Shown in pieces: positions 39,101 through 51,689 of a stretch of 64,000 nucleotides of DNA. Position numbers and translations under genes: made by a program. This stretch comes from Isoetes taiwanensis (Eukaryota; Streptophyta; Lycopodiopsida; Isoetales; Isoetaceae). The stretch spans positions 124,001 to 188,000 of the forward strand of contig JAJEKV010000428.1 in the NCBI GenBank assembly GCA_021234155.1, read 5' to 3'. The notes under the pieces are model-generated. The model was not told the origin of the DNA and did not search any database. It saw only the letters and a program-made list of their open reading frames with translations. The first letter of the stretch is position 1. Each line of letters opens with the position of its first letter.

Positions 39101-39104
39101 TCCA

Positions 39105-39170
39105 GCCCTACGGCCAAGTGGTTAGGCACGAGGGAATCACTTAATTTCAATGCCACTAGGGACCATTAAC
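39105..39170 (+). repeat. tRNA-related SINE-like remnant
   Basis: CCTACGGCCAAGTGGTTAGG resembles a pol III A box, and about 35 nt later TTTCAATGCCACTAGGGACC resembles a worn B box with the 3' end of tRNA-derived SINEs. Stems of a real tRNA cannot be closed, so I call it a SINE-like relic at low confidence. Confidence 0.25.
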
Positions 39171-40639
39171 ATCTTTTAGCTTCATCAAGACTTGCAAACC
39201 TCCTTGCGGGTTCATTTGATGAATACAAAGCTCATCAAAGACCGCAAAACATCAAACATTGTTACAACCATTTCTTATTTTTCCCGTAAAATATTATTGA
39301 CATAGGTGTTACCATGTTGGCACCAAAAGTATTATCCGGGCCGTATAACTTTTGCAACATGAAAAAAAAATGGAGTCTTGAGGAGAAACACGTCACCCGG
39401 ATGAACCCGGGCTTGCAAATGGCAATGGATTTTTGATTCATCACGTTTTTCTAAAGCAACCTCCACAAAGTGGAGAGCAAATTGAGAAATTATTCAGCGA
39501 ATTGCCATCAAGGAGACTAGCATGGGATTTATTGCTGAACCATTATGCCCACACACGCTTTATATAAAAGGGGTCTAAACCTCAACAGACGATATTGAAA
39601 TACCAGGATGCCAAATCTTTGCGAGAGAGACGTAATAAGGGCGGTATAATTCAAAGGGGGGCTCGCTTCACATTTTAGCTATCCAAACCAGAAAAAGAAA
39701 ACACATAGATAGACATGGATAACTTATCACAGATTAAGTTATGAAGCATATCTAAAGAAGAGAACAGAAAGCACTGAATAAATCAGCCCTAATGACATTT
39801 CCAAAGTTACAAGCGGGGAATAGCAACATTTGACCTCACGGGCAATTCCAGCCTCCACGAGCAATTGATCGGGTCTTAAATCCAGAATAAGTAACACATC
39901 ACCTGTGGAACAGAAAGATTTTTCAGGCTTCTAGCTCAAGTAAAGATATTTCATATTATGCAATTAAAGCCTACTTGAGACATCTTCTAACACAGTTTGG
40001 AATCCAGATTTCTAGCTCAAGTGGCCCTATCTATGTGGAAAGTATAGAAGTATGAACTAATAGAAGTACAAAGCATAAACTTGCAAAACGCTTCATCCTA
40101 AAATGTAAAGTAATGGAATTCTTCCAGATGCAATCGGCATAAACATAAATTGTGGCCATCCTATGAAGCGGGGATGAGTGCAAAAGCCAAGAGAGCATGG
40201 ATTCATGGCTGTAAATGGGACCTTCAATGGTATGCCATACGCAATGTTTCATAAAAACATGCAAAATGTGTTAAAATTTTGCAAACATATGTAAAACAAC
40301 TTACCACTAGAATAGTAGTATCACGCCAACTAGAATGATGAAATGTCCTTTGAAAAAAGAGTAATCATTCTGGAAGAAAATTTTGTGGAGGGCACACCTT
40401 AGCGATAAAATCGTCTTCCATAATCAGTTTCTTATTGCCATACTTTCATGGCGGCAAATCCTCTGCATATTAAGTCAGAACACGAAGTCTTGGATTGCAC
40501 AAAAGCGAGATATTGAAAATGCATCAAGCTGGGTTTCAAATGTTTTGCGTTGTTTGTGTAGCAAAAATAGAGCCAAATGCAAGCTGGCAAGTTTAGATAC
40601 TACTTGAAATATCCATAAGACAAATGAAGGTAATCTTAT

Positions 40640-40990
40640 CGGGTTGTAACGATTCTTCTTGCATCACGGTCAAAAAGTTGGAGGGACTTGATAAGTTGTC
40701 CGTGGCGACCATAAGCCGCAATCATAGCGTTAAAAGATACCACATTCTTATTTGGGGCACTTGCTCAAAAACTTGATTGGCCTCCTCCAAGCTTGCATGT
40801 GCATCACGCTAACAATTAAAGCATTCCATGCAACAACTTCCTTCTGGGCATCTGTTCAAATATTCTTGTTGCAACATCTAAATTACCACATTTTTAAATG
40901 ATACGCAATTCACCTTCGGATAATAAATCAGCAAATTCATTTAGAAGCCTTTGGACTGCTTTCGGTTCAAAGCCATAGCCGGGCAACATA
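40640..40990 (-). pseudogene. Pentatricopeptide repeat (PPR) protein relic
   Basis: On the minus strand, in two or more frames, the sequence reads VATRIFEQMPRRK and then NVVSFNAMIAAYGRHGQLIK, SLQLFD. These match PPR repeats of the PLS type (NVVSWNAMIxAYxxxGxxxxALxLF). PPR proteins act in organelle RNA processing and editing. Frames shift between the two pieces and stops are frequent, so the copy is dead. Its extent on either side is unclear. Confidence 0.6.
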
Positions 40991-41399
40991 CGTTTTTAAA
41001 AGCTCATGCTTACGATACCACTGCATAGAAATTTCACAATGCTTTATTTCTCCCGCACAAAGCTGAAGCATCCTACGATTGAGAAGAAGCGGGGCGTACA
41101 AAATTAAAGGAGTCCCATTTTGATGTTTTCTTGGAAGCTATCATATCACCATCACTTTCGGTCATCCAATTCCAAGTTAACCCCGTTCGGAGGAACGACC
41201 CATGAAAGCAAATGGCGCCTTGTGAAATGGGAAACCACACGATTAGCCCTCAAAACCCACGACACAAGCAAGCCAAATGCAAAACAAGCCAAATGCAAAG
41301 CGGAACAACACGAACACGAAAAAAGACCTTAAAAGGCCGATTAAACCTGCTGGCGGCAATGGGAGCGAGAGTTTCCTTCTCTTAATCGGCTAGGGCTTG

Positions 41400-41899
41400 C
41401 TTGGGCAGGCGTCTCGGCCGGTGTGGTAACCCTAGAAAAGAACATGATATAAACAATTTGAAAAAAACCACATCAATTGGCACGGATATTCACAATGGGC
41501 GGGTGGTTTTTGACAAAACACAAGATCCCAATCTTAACTTGGCGAGGAGGATCGGATCGACGGGGATTTGTAACCGTGCGAGAAAAAGATCTACCTCCTC
41601 GCGTCACCATTCTTTGCTCCAATCGAACCCCAAGGAAAACCACGGGAGCCATCAAACGTGGAGAAATCAATTGGGCTTTTTGTTGTGGGCCGTCCATCGA
41701 GAGATGGACGGTAGAGATCAATCTGTACCAATGTTTTGGTACACCAACAAGAGGGGTGCTTGGGGAGTTACTGAGGTGGCACCATCCGGACAAATCCATC
41801 TCAAAAGATGGGCCGTGAGATCAATCTCTACCAAGATTTTGTGGCATAATCTCTACACCATTTGAGACTCTACATCATTTGTGGCACCCAATATAATTG
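41400..41899 (+). mobile_element. Family B element (left of the TA tract)
   Basis: Holds a palindrome at 41690-41711 (CCGTCCATC, GAGA, GATGGACGG), GAGATCAATCTCTACCA words and ends CAATATAATTG at 41899 before TATATATA. Left limit uncertain; the overlapping 113-154-codon ORFs are conserved repeat sequence, not genes. Confidence 0.6.
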
Positions 41900-41925
41900 T
41901 ATATATATAGTGATATATATATATA

Positions 41926-42096
<171 letters not shown>

Positions 42097-42108
42097 ATTA
42101 TATATATA

Positions 42109-42640
42109 CAATTATATTATGGGTCCTATGGGGGGGTGAAAGTTTGTAGAGATTCATCCTGGCCGTCGATTCTTTGAGGTGTCGCGACAATGGCCCTTGG
42201 ATTTGATGGGGGCATGCATGGGGCATGGATGGGGCATGCACCCCATCCCTGGCTGCGTCGATCGAGACGCGAGAAATCGTGGCCCTTGATTTTAGGTTAA
42301 GGAAGGTGCAAGGAAATTGTTGGTGAAGATTGATCACCACGGTGGTCCATCTACGAGATGGGCGGTCCGTTTGATGTTACTTCAATCAACCCCAAGCAGC
42401 CCCTTTATTTGGGGCTTTTGATGTGGCGTTAGATCTAGGGATTCAATTGGGGCATTTTATGTAGGCCCTTGATTTCTTTTAAAGAAGGTGCAAGGAAGGT
42501 GTCCCTTATTTGGGGCTTTTTGATATGGACCGTTGGATTTGAAGATTTCATCTCGGCCATCGATTAGTAATTGAATGTTGGCATTATATTTAATGTTGGC
42601 ACATTATTATAATTAATGTAGGTAGCCCAGTGGCAAGGAA
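42109..42640 (-). mobile_element. Family B element (right of the TA tract, inverted)
   Basis: Starts CAATTATATTATGGGTCC after the TA tract, then GGGGCATGCATGGGGCATGG, AAGGTGCAAGGAA, CCCCTTTATTTGGGGCTTTT. It is the reverse complement of the element at 15040-15458 over most of its length. The hairpin is worn (GGTCCATCT/AGATGGGC). Far end not defined; an A-run lies at 42638-42650. Confidence 0.7.
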
Positions 42641-43712
42641 AAAAAAAAAATTTCTCTTCCTTTGTCGGTAGAAGATGGAAGCTTTTGATATGGCCGTGCT
42701 TTGGTTGCCTTCATGCTTGCTTGGTTGCACCATTCTCCTTCAGCTAGCTTCTTGAATGAGAGCTATTGGCGACTCCATTCTGAGGTCTCGGGATATGGTT
42801 ATGCAATGCTATGGATTAACGGCTACAACTCTGCATACGGATCATGCTTTCTTTCGGCCATGGAGCTTTAAAGCCATGGAGCTTTGGAATGGTTCGTTTC
42901 TTTGCATTTCTTAGCCTCTTGCTTAATTTCTTGATTTGCAATCTTTTTGCTGCCATAACCCATTTTGCTATTTGCATTTTCTCAGGAGATACCAGCGGTT
43001 TGGCGTTTGTTTTTCCAAATCCAAGTGCGGATTGTAATAAAAGCATGCCATTCTTTTCATGTGTATTTTGTTACTTGAGAATGAATTGCGATTTGTATGA
43101 GGGTCGAGTATAAGGTTGGCCTAGGTATATCATGTCCCTGACATATCTGTTTGATTTTTCTCTAAACTATGTTCGATGGGGTTGAGTTGTTTCTGATTTC
43201 GATCTCGGGTTCTATGCTTCTAATTTACCTTTGGATCGGGAAGAATAAAAAAAGAAATGATGGGTCCTATAATACAATAGTGGGTGATTACATTTGCACC
43301 ATACTTATATCTTGTATGAACTTGGACGACATGCGACTCGTTATCTTTGCGGTCGGGATTGGGTGAAAAGTGATTCTTTAAAGACCATAGAAAATCTGGT
43401 GGTATGTTCTCATCGCTTTCGGCTCTTTGCTTTAGTGCTCCATTTTTTGTTAAATTAGCGTATTTTTAAGATAAGTTTAATAGAGCAACTTTAACTTAGG
43501 CATCTTGATGTTTGCAACATAAGCGACATGAGAAGTCAACCCGAAATGTCTCGAAGGCTTTCCAACGCATAAATCATCCACAATGTGATGGTGTCTCATT
43601 ATATTATTTGTAACAAAATTAAAATGCGATTCCTCGATTTCTACCATGAACTGATTGGCCATTCGCGGTTTTAGATAGTCACCAAGTTGTTTCTTTAATC
43701 ATCTTGGTAAAT

Positions 43713-43786
43713 ATGGCGGATACCAATAATAATGCTAGTAGCGAAGTTGTTCCTAGCCACGATGATGATGAAATATCATGCTCCAG
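43713..43786 (+). CDS. Candidate first exon, acidic N-terminus
   Basis: ATG opens MADTNNNASSEVVPSHDDDE, ISCS and reaches a donor TCCAG|GTAGGG; unspliced it stops at once. A following frame (THALNLKNLCDKLKSMEFVK) is protein-like but not in phase. May be a start of the gene to which the next exon belongs, or an unrelated relic. Confidence 0.25.
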
Positions 43787-44347
43787 GTAGGGGAAGAGAC
43801 ACATGCTTTAAATTTGAAGAACCTTTGTGACAAGCTTAAATCCATGGAGTTTGTGAAGGCCTTGAAGTTTATGCGTCTTGACATCGGTTTTGAAGCCCCA
43901 TCTCACCTTTGGGTTACATCTGGTGAGAACTTGTGAGAAATCTGGAATTTGTTTTACAGCTCAGGTTATTTCTGGACAGGTTATTTAAATTTCTGTTATT
44001 TTTGGATAAAGGTGAGAAAACTCCTCGCACGGTTTGTGGATTGAAGTTTGTTAAATCTTGCAGGGTTGTGTGCTGCGGCAATAACACGGCAGCCAAGTCC
44101 GGTTTGAGCTGAAGGTGAAGATTTGGCTAAGCTGGCTATTGCTGGGAGATTTGCCTCTTCCCTCATTGATCAGAGCTGTTGCTTACAGACTTCATTTGGT
44201 GAGGACGAGTTGCAATGCCGTTCGGTATTTTTTTACTTCAAAAATATAGGGCACATACTATTGGCAACAGCTCATGGTTTGTTAACCGGCCTTTCGCTTT
44301 TAGAGTCCATGGCCTGCATGTTTTTTTTATATACCTGGTTTTTTTAG

Positions 44348-44452
44348 CCGACGAGGCCTTGTTTGACGAAGACTACAAGCTTGCAGTCCAGCTCTATTCC
44401 CAGGCCATAGATCAGACCGTCCCCATCCTCTCTATACCCGCTAGGGCTCGAG
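44348..44452 (+). pseudogene. SGT1-like TPR exon, orphan
   Basis: Between an acceptor after a long T-run (TTTTTTTTAG) and donor GCTCGAG|GTATTT the frame reads ADEALFDEDYKLAVQLYSQA, then a diverged end. This resembles the first TPR of SGT1 (AKEAFxDDDFDxAVDLYSKAI), the HSP90/SKP1 co-chaperone of plant immunity and ubiquitin ligases. The rest of the TPR, CS and SGS domains was not found downstream, so it is probably a fragment, perhaps carried by a transposon. Confidence 0.5.
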
Positions 44453-47400
44453 GTATTTTGGCATCAAGTTTTAGCTTTGAAAAGTTAGATCTTACGTCAA
44501 TGTAAATCCTTGTTTGTGTAAGTAAATTGGTTTGCGGATGTTGTTGCTCCATAGATTGCGCCCAACATGGGCAAGGATTATTTTTTGATAAAGGGTTAGC
44601 ACATTTCGCTCCATTGTTATAGTTTAGTGACAGATTTTTGCAATCTCGATCCCTTTGTCGTGCTTTTAAGTTGATTCTTGAATAGACATTTTGTTTAGAA
44701 TCACATAATGCTTTTTACGTTTTTGTATGCGCAACCACATGCATTCAATGAACACGAAACAGTCCGCTATGCCTAAACATCTTATGTGTAGTCGACTTTT
44801 TTATGGGAAACCTTAAATGTCTATGTTTTTCCATGTCTTAAGGTTACGCTTCTTAAGGTCTTAAGGTGCGCTTCTTAAATGCCTTGTGCTTTACTGTTGC
44901 CACCTATGGGAGGGAGAACAAAACAAGTCTTGAAGTTCAAAGGCTAAGCAGAATTGTTTGAAAATTTAGCATCTTTGCCAAGAAGTTGCTCTCTGGTTCC
45001 TACAACTTGGCATTTCAAGGAAAGAACACAAGCTCTCTTCAATGTCCCTTTTTGGTGTTCATCTTTTTGTGCAGATTTGCTCCTGGCAAACCCCCCGCCC
45101 ATGAGCGTCCCGCGAGTGGAAGGCCCTGCCGTAGCTCAAAAAGCGGCTCTAAACAATAATTCTCCATTTTTTCGCATATTAGTTATCAATTGAGCCATTG
45201 ATGTTGATTCTTCAACTTTTCCGAGCGTACGTTGCCATGGCGTGGAATCTTGGTTTCCTTGCAGCCCTTTTTTTTTTTACTCCATCGTTTGTGATCGCTG
45301 TAAAACGATTATGAAGGTTAATTTTTTCTTGCTAAGGGTGGAAGAGGCTTTTTTGCATTTTCAATTCCCGATGCTTGAGTAAAAGGATTTTTGGGATGAT
45401 TTTTGCACGTCATGTCGTTTTCAATTCAAAATGGATATTTGTTAAGATCAATTGCCTCTGTTTGTCGCCATTGTTATAATCTGCCGGGGTATTTTTGCAG
45501 AGACGGATAAGCCAAAAATACCCACAATATTTCTTATTGCAACCCGAGCTTGCTACTATTTTTGCGGTTTCCATGCCTTAAGCTCCATCCGGCATTTCAA
45601 GTTGCGGGGCTTCGGCATGTGGGGCCACATCCATTTCCATTTCGTTTTGGAGAGCGGGGGGAGGATGGAAGCCCGGGCCTCCTTTAGGGCTACACTAATT
45701 ATATTTAAACCCAGGGCTTCTTCATGAAAAAACGTTGCAGACCGCTTCTTCTTTTGTAGTTGTAATGCAACCGTTCTCCAAATCGTGTCCATTCTATAGC
45801 CCATATCTTTAAGGCATCTAGGGTTCGGGCTTCTCTACTTATTTTTTCATGAAGTGTTACATCGGGCTGCTTTGTTTTGCAATGCGGCATATTTTCAAAT
45901 CTTTGGGCCATTGTTGATTGACCATGTATTTATGGAATTATGGTCGCCGTGCACCCCCTTTTGTTTGAAATGTTCAATGCATATGGTTTTTGTTCTTGCG
46001 ACGCATGTGGTTTTATGTTCCGGGCGTTGACATGTTGGGTTGTTGGAAGGAGGCATGGTGTTTGACCTTAAACAATTTGTAAATTACCATGCCAATTTGC
46101 AATTCTTTCTTCATTTTGGACATCTACAAAAAGAGGCAAGAAAAAAGGTAATTTGGAGTGCAGGTTTGGAAAAACTAGCATGCCATTCTATTGTCTAGCT
46201 TAAACACATTGTGGAAGTCGGGTGTAGAATTCTCCATTTTTCCTTGAAGTGGCTCCCATGGTTTTACACATTCTTTGCATGTTTTCAAAACATGCAAAAC
46301 ACAGTACTGTCACATGACTGCTTAAGACGTCAAGGAATGATAAAGTTTGCATTCTTGGGCGATTGAAACATATTACCCTCTGCCCAGATTGCCTTTGATG
46401 GTTCCTTAATGCGGTTATCAATTTACTACATATTGAGATTATAAGTTTTCCATGTCGGATAGGTAGATTGTGCAAGTTAGAATGTGGTTTAGAAAATAGA
46501 TGTATTTGCCAATGCGTAACATAAAACAAATGTCAATATAAATATTCATTGGTGGTTTTGTGGCCCTGCGATGGGATGTTCTTTTATATTGTTTGTGCTT
46601 CTTTATTCGGATCATGACAAAGTGGCGTACATTCCTTGAATTTTCCAATTAGAGCCGTTGTTTCTTTGAAGATAGGCTTTTAACAACCTCTTTGGAGTCC
46701 TTCATTTTGGTTTGAGGCCAGCATAATTTTACAACTTTTATATTTTCGCCTTCCTTGTTATGCAAAGCAACATGGATCTGGCTAACACTATGTTTTCAGT
46801 GTTGTGATTTAGGACTGGTTTCCTCGGTTGTGGTTTGGGACACGCTTTCTTACGCTCCAGTGGTACAACCATTTTTGAAAAATTGATATTTGTGAGTTCA
46901 ATTTCCTAGGATGCTCTTGTGCCAACACAAACTTGGGGAACACCATACTTGTGTTTTATCCGGCCGTCTATTTCTGAATAGCATATCCTCTTATTTGTTC
47001 TACATTTGCATCATCTATATGGATTTAGATACCCGGATTCTCAAATGTATTTTGGACAACAAAATGAGCTGGCGGTCTAAAACCAAAGTCCATGGTGATT
47101 TCTTACACGACGCTTTTGAAATACCCCGAATAGCACGGTCTTACGGTTTTAAAGGCTAAATTTTCTTGGCTATGGATCTAGCGTGTATAGAACATGCATG
47201 TTTATGTGTGCAATTGTATTTATTTCAGCAATATCACGGTGGCACTAGTATCGTAAGCTTTTCTTATGCTAAACCGCAATCCATAGCCAGCTATTATACA
47301 TGATGTACTAGTGTTTATGGCTTCACCAAAAGTGTTTTCACGGCTAATTTTGATGTCGTTTTAAAGAAGTTAGTAAACTTGGGATTTACTTTAGGTCCCT

Positions 47401-49738
47401 TTCTCACGAAGATGGCTGTGGCGACGTTTATTGCTAGCTTATATCTTTGCGGCAAGCGTAAAGATTCTAAACCGATGTTATAAGTTCTATTAAAGCAGCA
47501 TTTAAACTAGACCTTAAAATTTAATGAGGCAATATCTTCTTGGGCCTTGCAAGGACCGGTGTTGCGATGTTATGAACCATACTTATGCATATATGGCTTA
47601 TCAATTATAGCACTTTCGGGGTTTGTGTCATACGAATAGTAGCTTTCCTTATAATACATTGGCATACATGTTCTTCATTGTTTATGGTCCATGGGGTCGA
47701 TGTATATGGCCTATTTCTCATTTTACCACAAATATCATGAAGGGATGGGGTTTGAAGAAATTGCGTTGTTTTGGCCTCGATTTCTTTCTTGCATCTCAAA
47801 ACAAATTCTAAGATAATTGCACAATTGCATGCACCAGCCCATTAAGATATTCCAATATGGAGCTCGCTCAAAATTTTACTTTATTGATGATGTGGTGAGC
47901 AGATGGGTGGGCATCTCTATATGGTCACGCAAATGTAAGCAAAAGTCCTTTTGCACTTGGGAAGTAAATCTGCTTTTAAAAAGTGATCTTCTAGAGTTGG
48001 ATCTGATTGGCGTCGATCTTTGTTCTTGCCCCTGAGATATAGTCCTTCAATTAGATGGGGTTGCCACATGTATCCATGACAATTTCTATCATGCCTTTTT
48101 GTCAGCCTAAGCAAACTCATCAAGTTAGATTGGATAGGGACTATCCAAAAGCAAATCCTTGGTGAAGTTAGATGCTAAATATAGGTTACGTTCATATCAT
48201 ATGCATTTCTTTTTAGTGCATGGCATGTTTTACAAGTTATGCGCTTTGTTCTTGAATATAGTCATTGTTTTTTTAATCATACAACATATAATGATGCAAA
48301 TTGGTTGGAATAGGCGGTTACTAATCGGTATTCACGCTCATGTACTTTTGACATCGGGTTCATCATACCAAGAACACTTATGAATGTAAATAATCTTGCC
48401 CTTAAGATATTTCGTTTGGGGGTCCGAGATCTTTGCCCCAACTACGCACTTCTTACATTGCAATGAAGTCAAAGCTTGACTACTTAAAATCTGATGTGTT
48501 GAAAATGTCAACGAATGTCCATCAATTTTTGCTAACATATTATTCAAAAGACGTGTGATAACAATTGGCTCTAGTGATAATGGCACAGCTCAAGGATAAG
48601 GTTAATTGCACCTAGATTTTATCATTTACAATGCCTTGAAATTCATAGTGATGCAAACAGATTTATCAATTTCACATGTCACAAATTTCTTAGAGCATGA
48701 GACGCACCCACTATTCAAATTGCATATTATCATGAGGTGTTGATAAGTGTTAGGAAATATTAATGAAATATTAATCTAGATTGTAAAGTTAGACATGCAA
48801 TATCTTTTATGCCTATATCGTTATCTAGGAAAATTTTTAAGAAATGTTGAAATGAGACTCTTCAAGGATCTTCATAATATCTTAAATAACCTTAGGCAAT
48901 GCTAAAGATACCATGAGGGAATCTACACTTGAAGGAATCATGGAGAGTCAATCTCAAACCATAAATTTTGTAGGCTAGTCTCAACATTGGCTTAGATTGT
49001 TGCTCTTAGTTTTAACATTTTTTTTGGCGTATTGAAGGCATTCTCCATTGATAATATTAAAAAAAAACTAAGCGATTAAAGGGAGCTTTGGTATTGTGAT
49101 GTACACAAATCTCTAAGTAATGAAATCTAAGAGAATACTATTAGTTTCAACATTTTTGGCATATTGAAAGGCATTTTATAATGAGAAGCTCGTCAATAGA
49201 TGTCAATTCAATTTTCAAAGCAAACTTAATATAACCTTAGATTAATTGGAATTTTGGAAAATCATAAGTGTAACTCACATTTTTTGCTCATCAATTCTGG
49301 AATAAAGTGACTCCATATACTTTGAATACATTTGCTACAACCAAGGTTTGGTAAGATGTGACAAGTATGTCTAGAAAGACAACATGGAACTAGAAATTGT
49401 AGACAATGTTTCTTTATTATTGAATTTATCCAAATAGGAACAATTTACCAGTTGGAAGCTAACAAAAATGATCGGAAGGAAGGTGAAGCTTCATATGAAA
49501 ATGACATTCCTTGAGGGGCATCCTTTGCATGAACTCCTTTGCAATTGTCTTTCATATTTGATGGGCAAGAGACACCTGCTTGATTGAGTAAATGGTGGTA
49601 CTTAACTGTTTAGGTAGATGCTTTTTTTTTCTGAAGAAACTATTAGCATGATGTAGAAGATACCATCCTACCAATCAGATGTCGCTACAAACCAATGTTA
49701 AAATCCAAGAACACATCATTCCTAATAATGAACCAGAA
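44453..49738. other. No gene recognised
   Basis: Over 5 kb of AT-rich DNA with only short, unconvincing open frames on both strands. No element ends, tRNA or arrays seen. Confidence 0.35.
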
Positions 49739-49908
49739 GGCAAAGGATGGGGTGATAGCATTTCTCCCAATGCAATAGAAGAAAAAGGATAGGAAGATGG
49801 CATTTTTGACAATGAAAGCAGAAGAAAAGTGATGGGGTGATAGTATTTCTCACAATGAAGCGTAAGAAAGAAAAGGATGGGGTGATAGCATTTCTCACAA
49901 ATGAAACT
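49739..49908. repeat. Minisatellite, four units of ~42-45 bp
   Basis: Units carry GATGGGGTGATAGCATTTCT-like cores starting at about 49746, 49788, 49831 and 49876. The second unit is the most diverged. The minus strand is open across it, which is a by-product of the repeat. Confidence 0.8.
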
Positions 49909-50164
49909 AACAAAGTCTCTTGGAAAGTACATGCGCTGAAAGCTAGGTGTGTTGATAGAGATAGGAACTCATGATCAAATGACCTAAAAAGTGCTCAAAT
50001 CATCCATGAAATCAAACTTTGCAAATTATGCAAGCTACGTTTTACATGAAATATGATATGCAGTGAAGTTTATCTGCTTTGTTTTTCTTCTATATTTGAA
50101 TATCTATATATTAAGTCACATTTGACACCAGGTTTATCTTAACCCTAGGGATTGGCAAAATCTT

Positions 50165-50275
50165 TAATGTGGATAGTAGTTGAAGAATGTACACGACGAC
50201 CACTTTATGGAAACCTAATGTTGAGAGTCCAAGGAAATTTTTATGTGGTAAAAGAAAATCACCATGTTGATGGAG
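50165..50275. repeat. Diverged copy of the 136-bp repeat
   Basis: GTAGTTGAAGAATGTACACG followed by ACCACTTTA and AATGTTGAGA matches the pair at 50684-50955 with substitutions; an older copy about 0.5 kb upstream. Confidence 0.6.
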
Positions 50276-50683
50276 GTTTTTTGCAACCAGGTTTTGACTT
50301 TGACTTCTTATGTAAGCCCGACTTTTGAAATGCAATTCAAATTAAACTTAATGGTTCAATTTGAGCTTGCCCCCTAAATGACTTTGACGTAAAATGGTTA
50401 TACTCACTTTTTTCCTCTAAGGTTCATAGCAATGCACAACACCATTAATTGATCGACCTTAATTGGGCATGGTCCTTTTTGTTGGGGACCCCTTATTGGG
50501 CATGGTACTTACTTTACCAAATGCATGGTCCTGTAGTGTTTTTTGAAAAAAATTGGGCCATCTTTATCTTAGGAAACAATAACTCTTTGCTTCTAGAAAA
50601 TGTTCAATTGATTTAACATCTTCAAGGTTTTCAAGGTTATCAAATCCCGAATACCATGGCAAATTTTTTCCCTTCAGGGGTAG

Positions 50684-50955
50684 TTGAAGAATATACGTAG
50701 TGACCACTTTTAATGAAAGCCAATGTTGAGCAATCCAATGACAAATTTTGGGAAGTATAAAAACAAACAAAGACTTGAGAGAGCATTGTCCAATATGTGA
50801 CTGGCATTATGGCTAGGGGTTGAAGAATATATGCAGTGACCACTTTAATGAAAGCCAATGTTGAGCAATCCAATGACAAATTTTGGGAAGTATAAGAAAC
50901 AAACAAAAGACTTGCGAGAGAGCATTTGACAATATCTGACCGCATTATGGCTAGG
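50684..50955. repeat. 136-bp direct tandem duplication
   Basis: Units begin TTGAAGAATATACGTAGTGA (50684) and TTGAAGAATATATGCAGTGA (50820). They are near-identical through GAGCAATCCAATGACAAATT and GACTTG. No gene function apparent. Confidence 0.85.
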
Positions 50956-50999
50956 GTTTGACTATAAGTTTGGCAAAATGGAACCAATAAGGCGACTTC

Positions 51000-51140
51000 G
51001 AGTTTGTGCATGTGTTGATCCACGATTACAACTTTGACTTTGACTTCAAGCTATAGCTTTCATTCGATTTTGCACTACTTTGACTTTGACATCCTAGCAA
51101 GTTACCGGTTGACTTGATACTCCCTCATAGTACAAATACT

Positions 51141-51142
<2 letters not shown>
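51000..51142 (-). mobile_element. A-type head with GTCAA-type interior
   Basis: ACTCCCTCATAGTACAAATA followed by CTTG and (TA)n is a minus-orientation head. The interior (51020-51100) has repeated TTTGACTTTGAC words, as in the element at 24289. Confidence 0.6.

Positions 51143-51176
<34 letters not shown>
51143..51176. repeat. (TA)n microsatellite
   Basis: Short TA tract joining an A-type head and, after about 25 bp, a B-type end. Confidence 0.9.
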
Positions 51177-51180
<4 letters not shown>

Positions 51181-51201
51181 TCATATGCATTTATATATAT
51201 A

Positions 51202-51490
51202 CAATAACTTAAGCTGCCTTGTGGATAGAGATTTGGGTGTACGCCCGTTGGCGTCGAAGGATCCGAGATCCGGACGGCCCATGTTGCGCCCACCAAATCT
51301 CTATCCATCAAAGGCCGACTTGAGTTAGTCATCGGGGGCGTCAAATGTACTGGATGGATTCGGCCCCGAGATCAAAAGCCCCTTTATTTGGGGGGCTTTG
51401 TTTTAAACCGTTAGATTTGGGAATTTAATCAGGACCCATCGATATATGAAATTACATTTAATGCTATATTATGAGGTGGCGGCAATATTT
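51202..51490 (-). mobile_element. Family B element, diverged
   Basis: TATATATACAATAACTTAAG start, then AAAAGCCCCTTTATTTGGGG and GTTAGATTTGGGAATT words shared with other B copies. Palindrome not clearly kept. Far end about 51490, uncertain. Confidence 0.5.
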
Positions 51491-51689
51491 AATAACCATT
51501 AATGCCATGGCATATCTATTTTTTCTTTTCATTTTATTCTAAAAAGTCTAGTGATGACGTGTCCCTTTTTATTTCTTGACATAAAGGTGGCAATAATGAT
51601 TAGATTCCTTGTTTCTTAAACAAATTAAAAAAAAAAAAACCTTTGGATTTTTTAGATCTCGAAGCTTCATCTGAAGCGATAAATGGCAC

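Noticed and set aside
39105-39170. tRNA gene
   Set aside because: A-box-like and B-box-like words are present but acceptor, D and T stems do not pair; kept only as a weak SINE-like relic.
41401-41865. 154-codon plus-strand ORF
   Set aside because: It runs through a family B element, including its palindrome; similar words recur in non-coding B copies.
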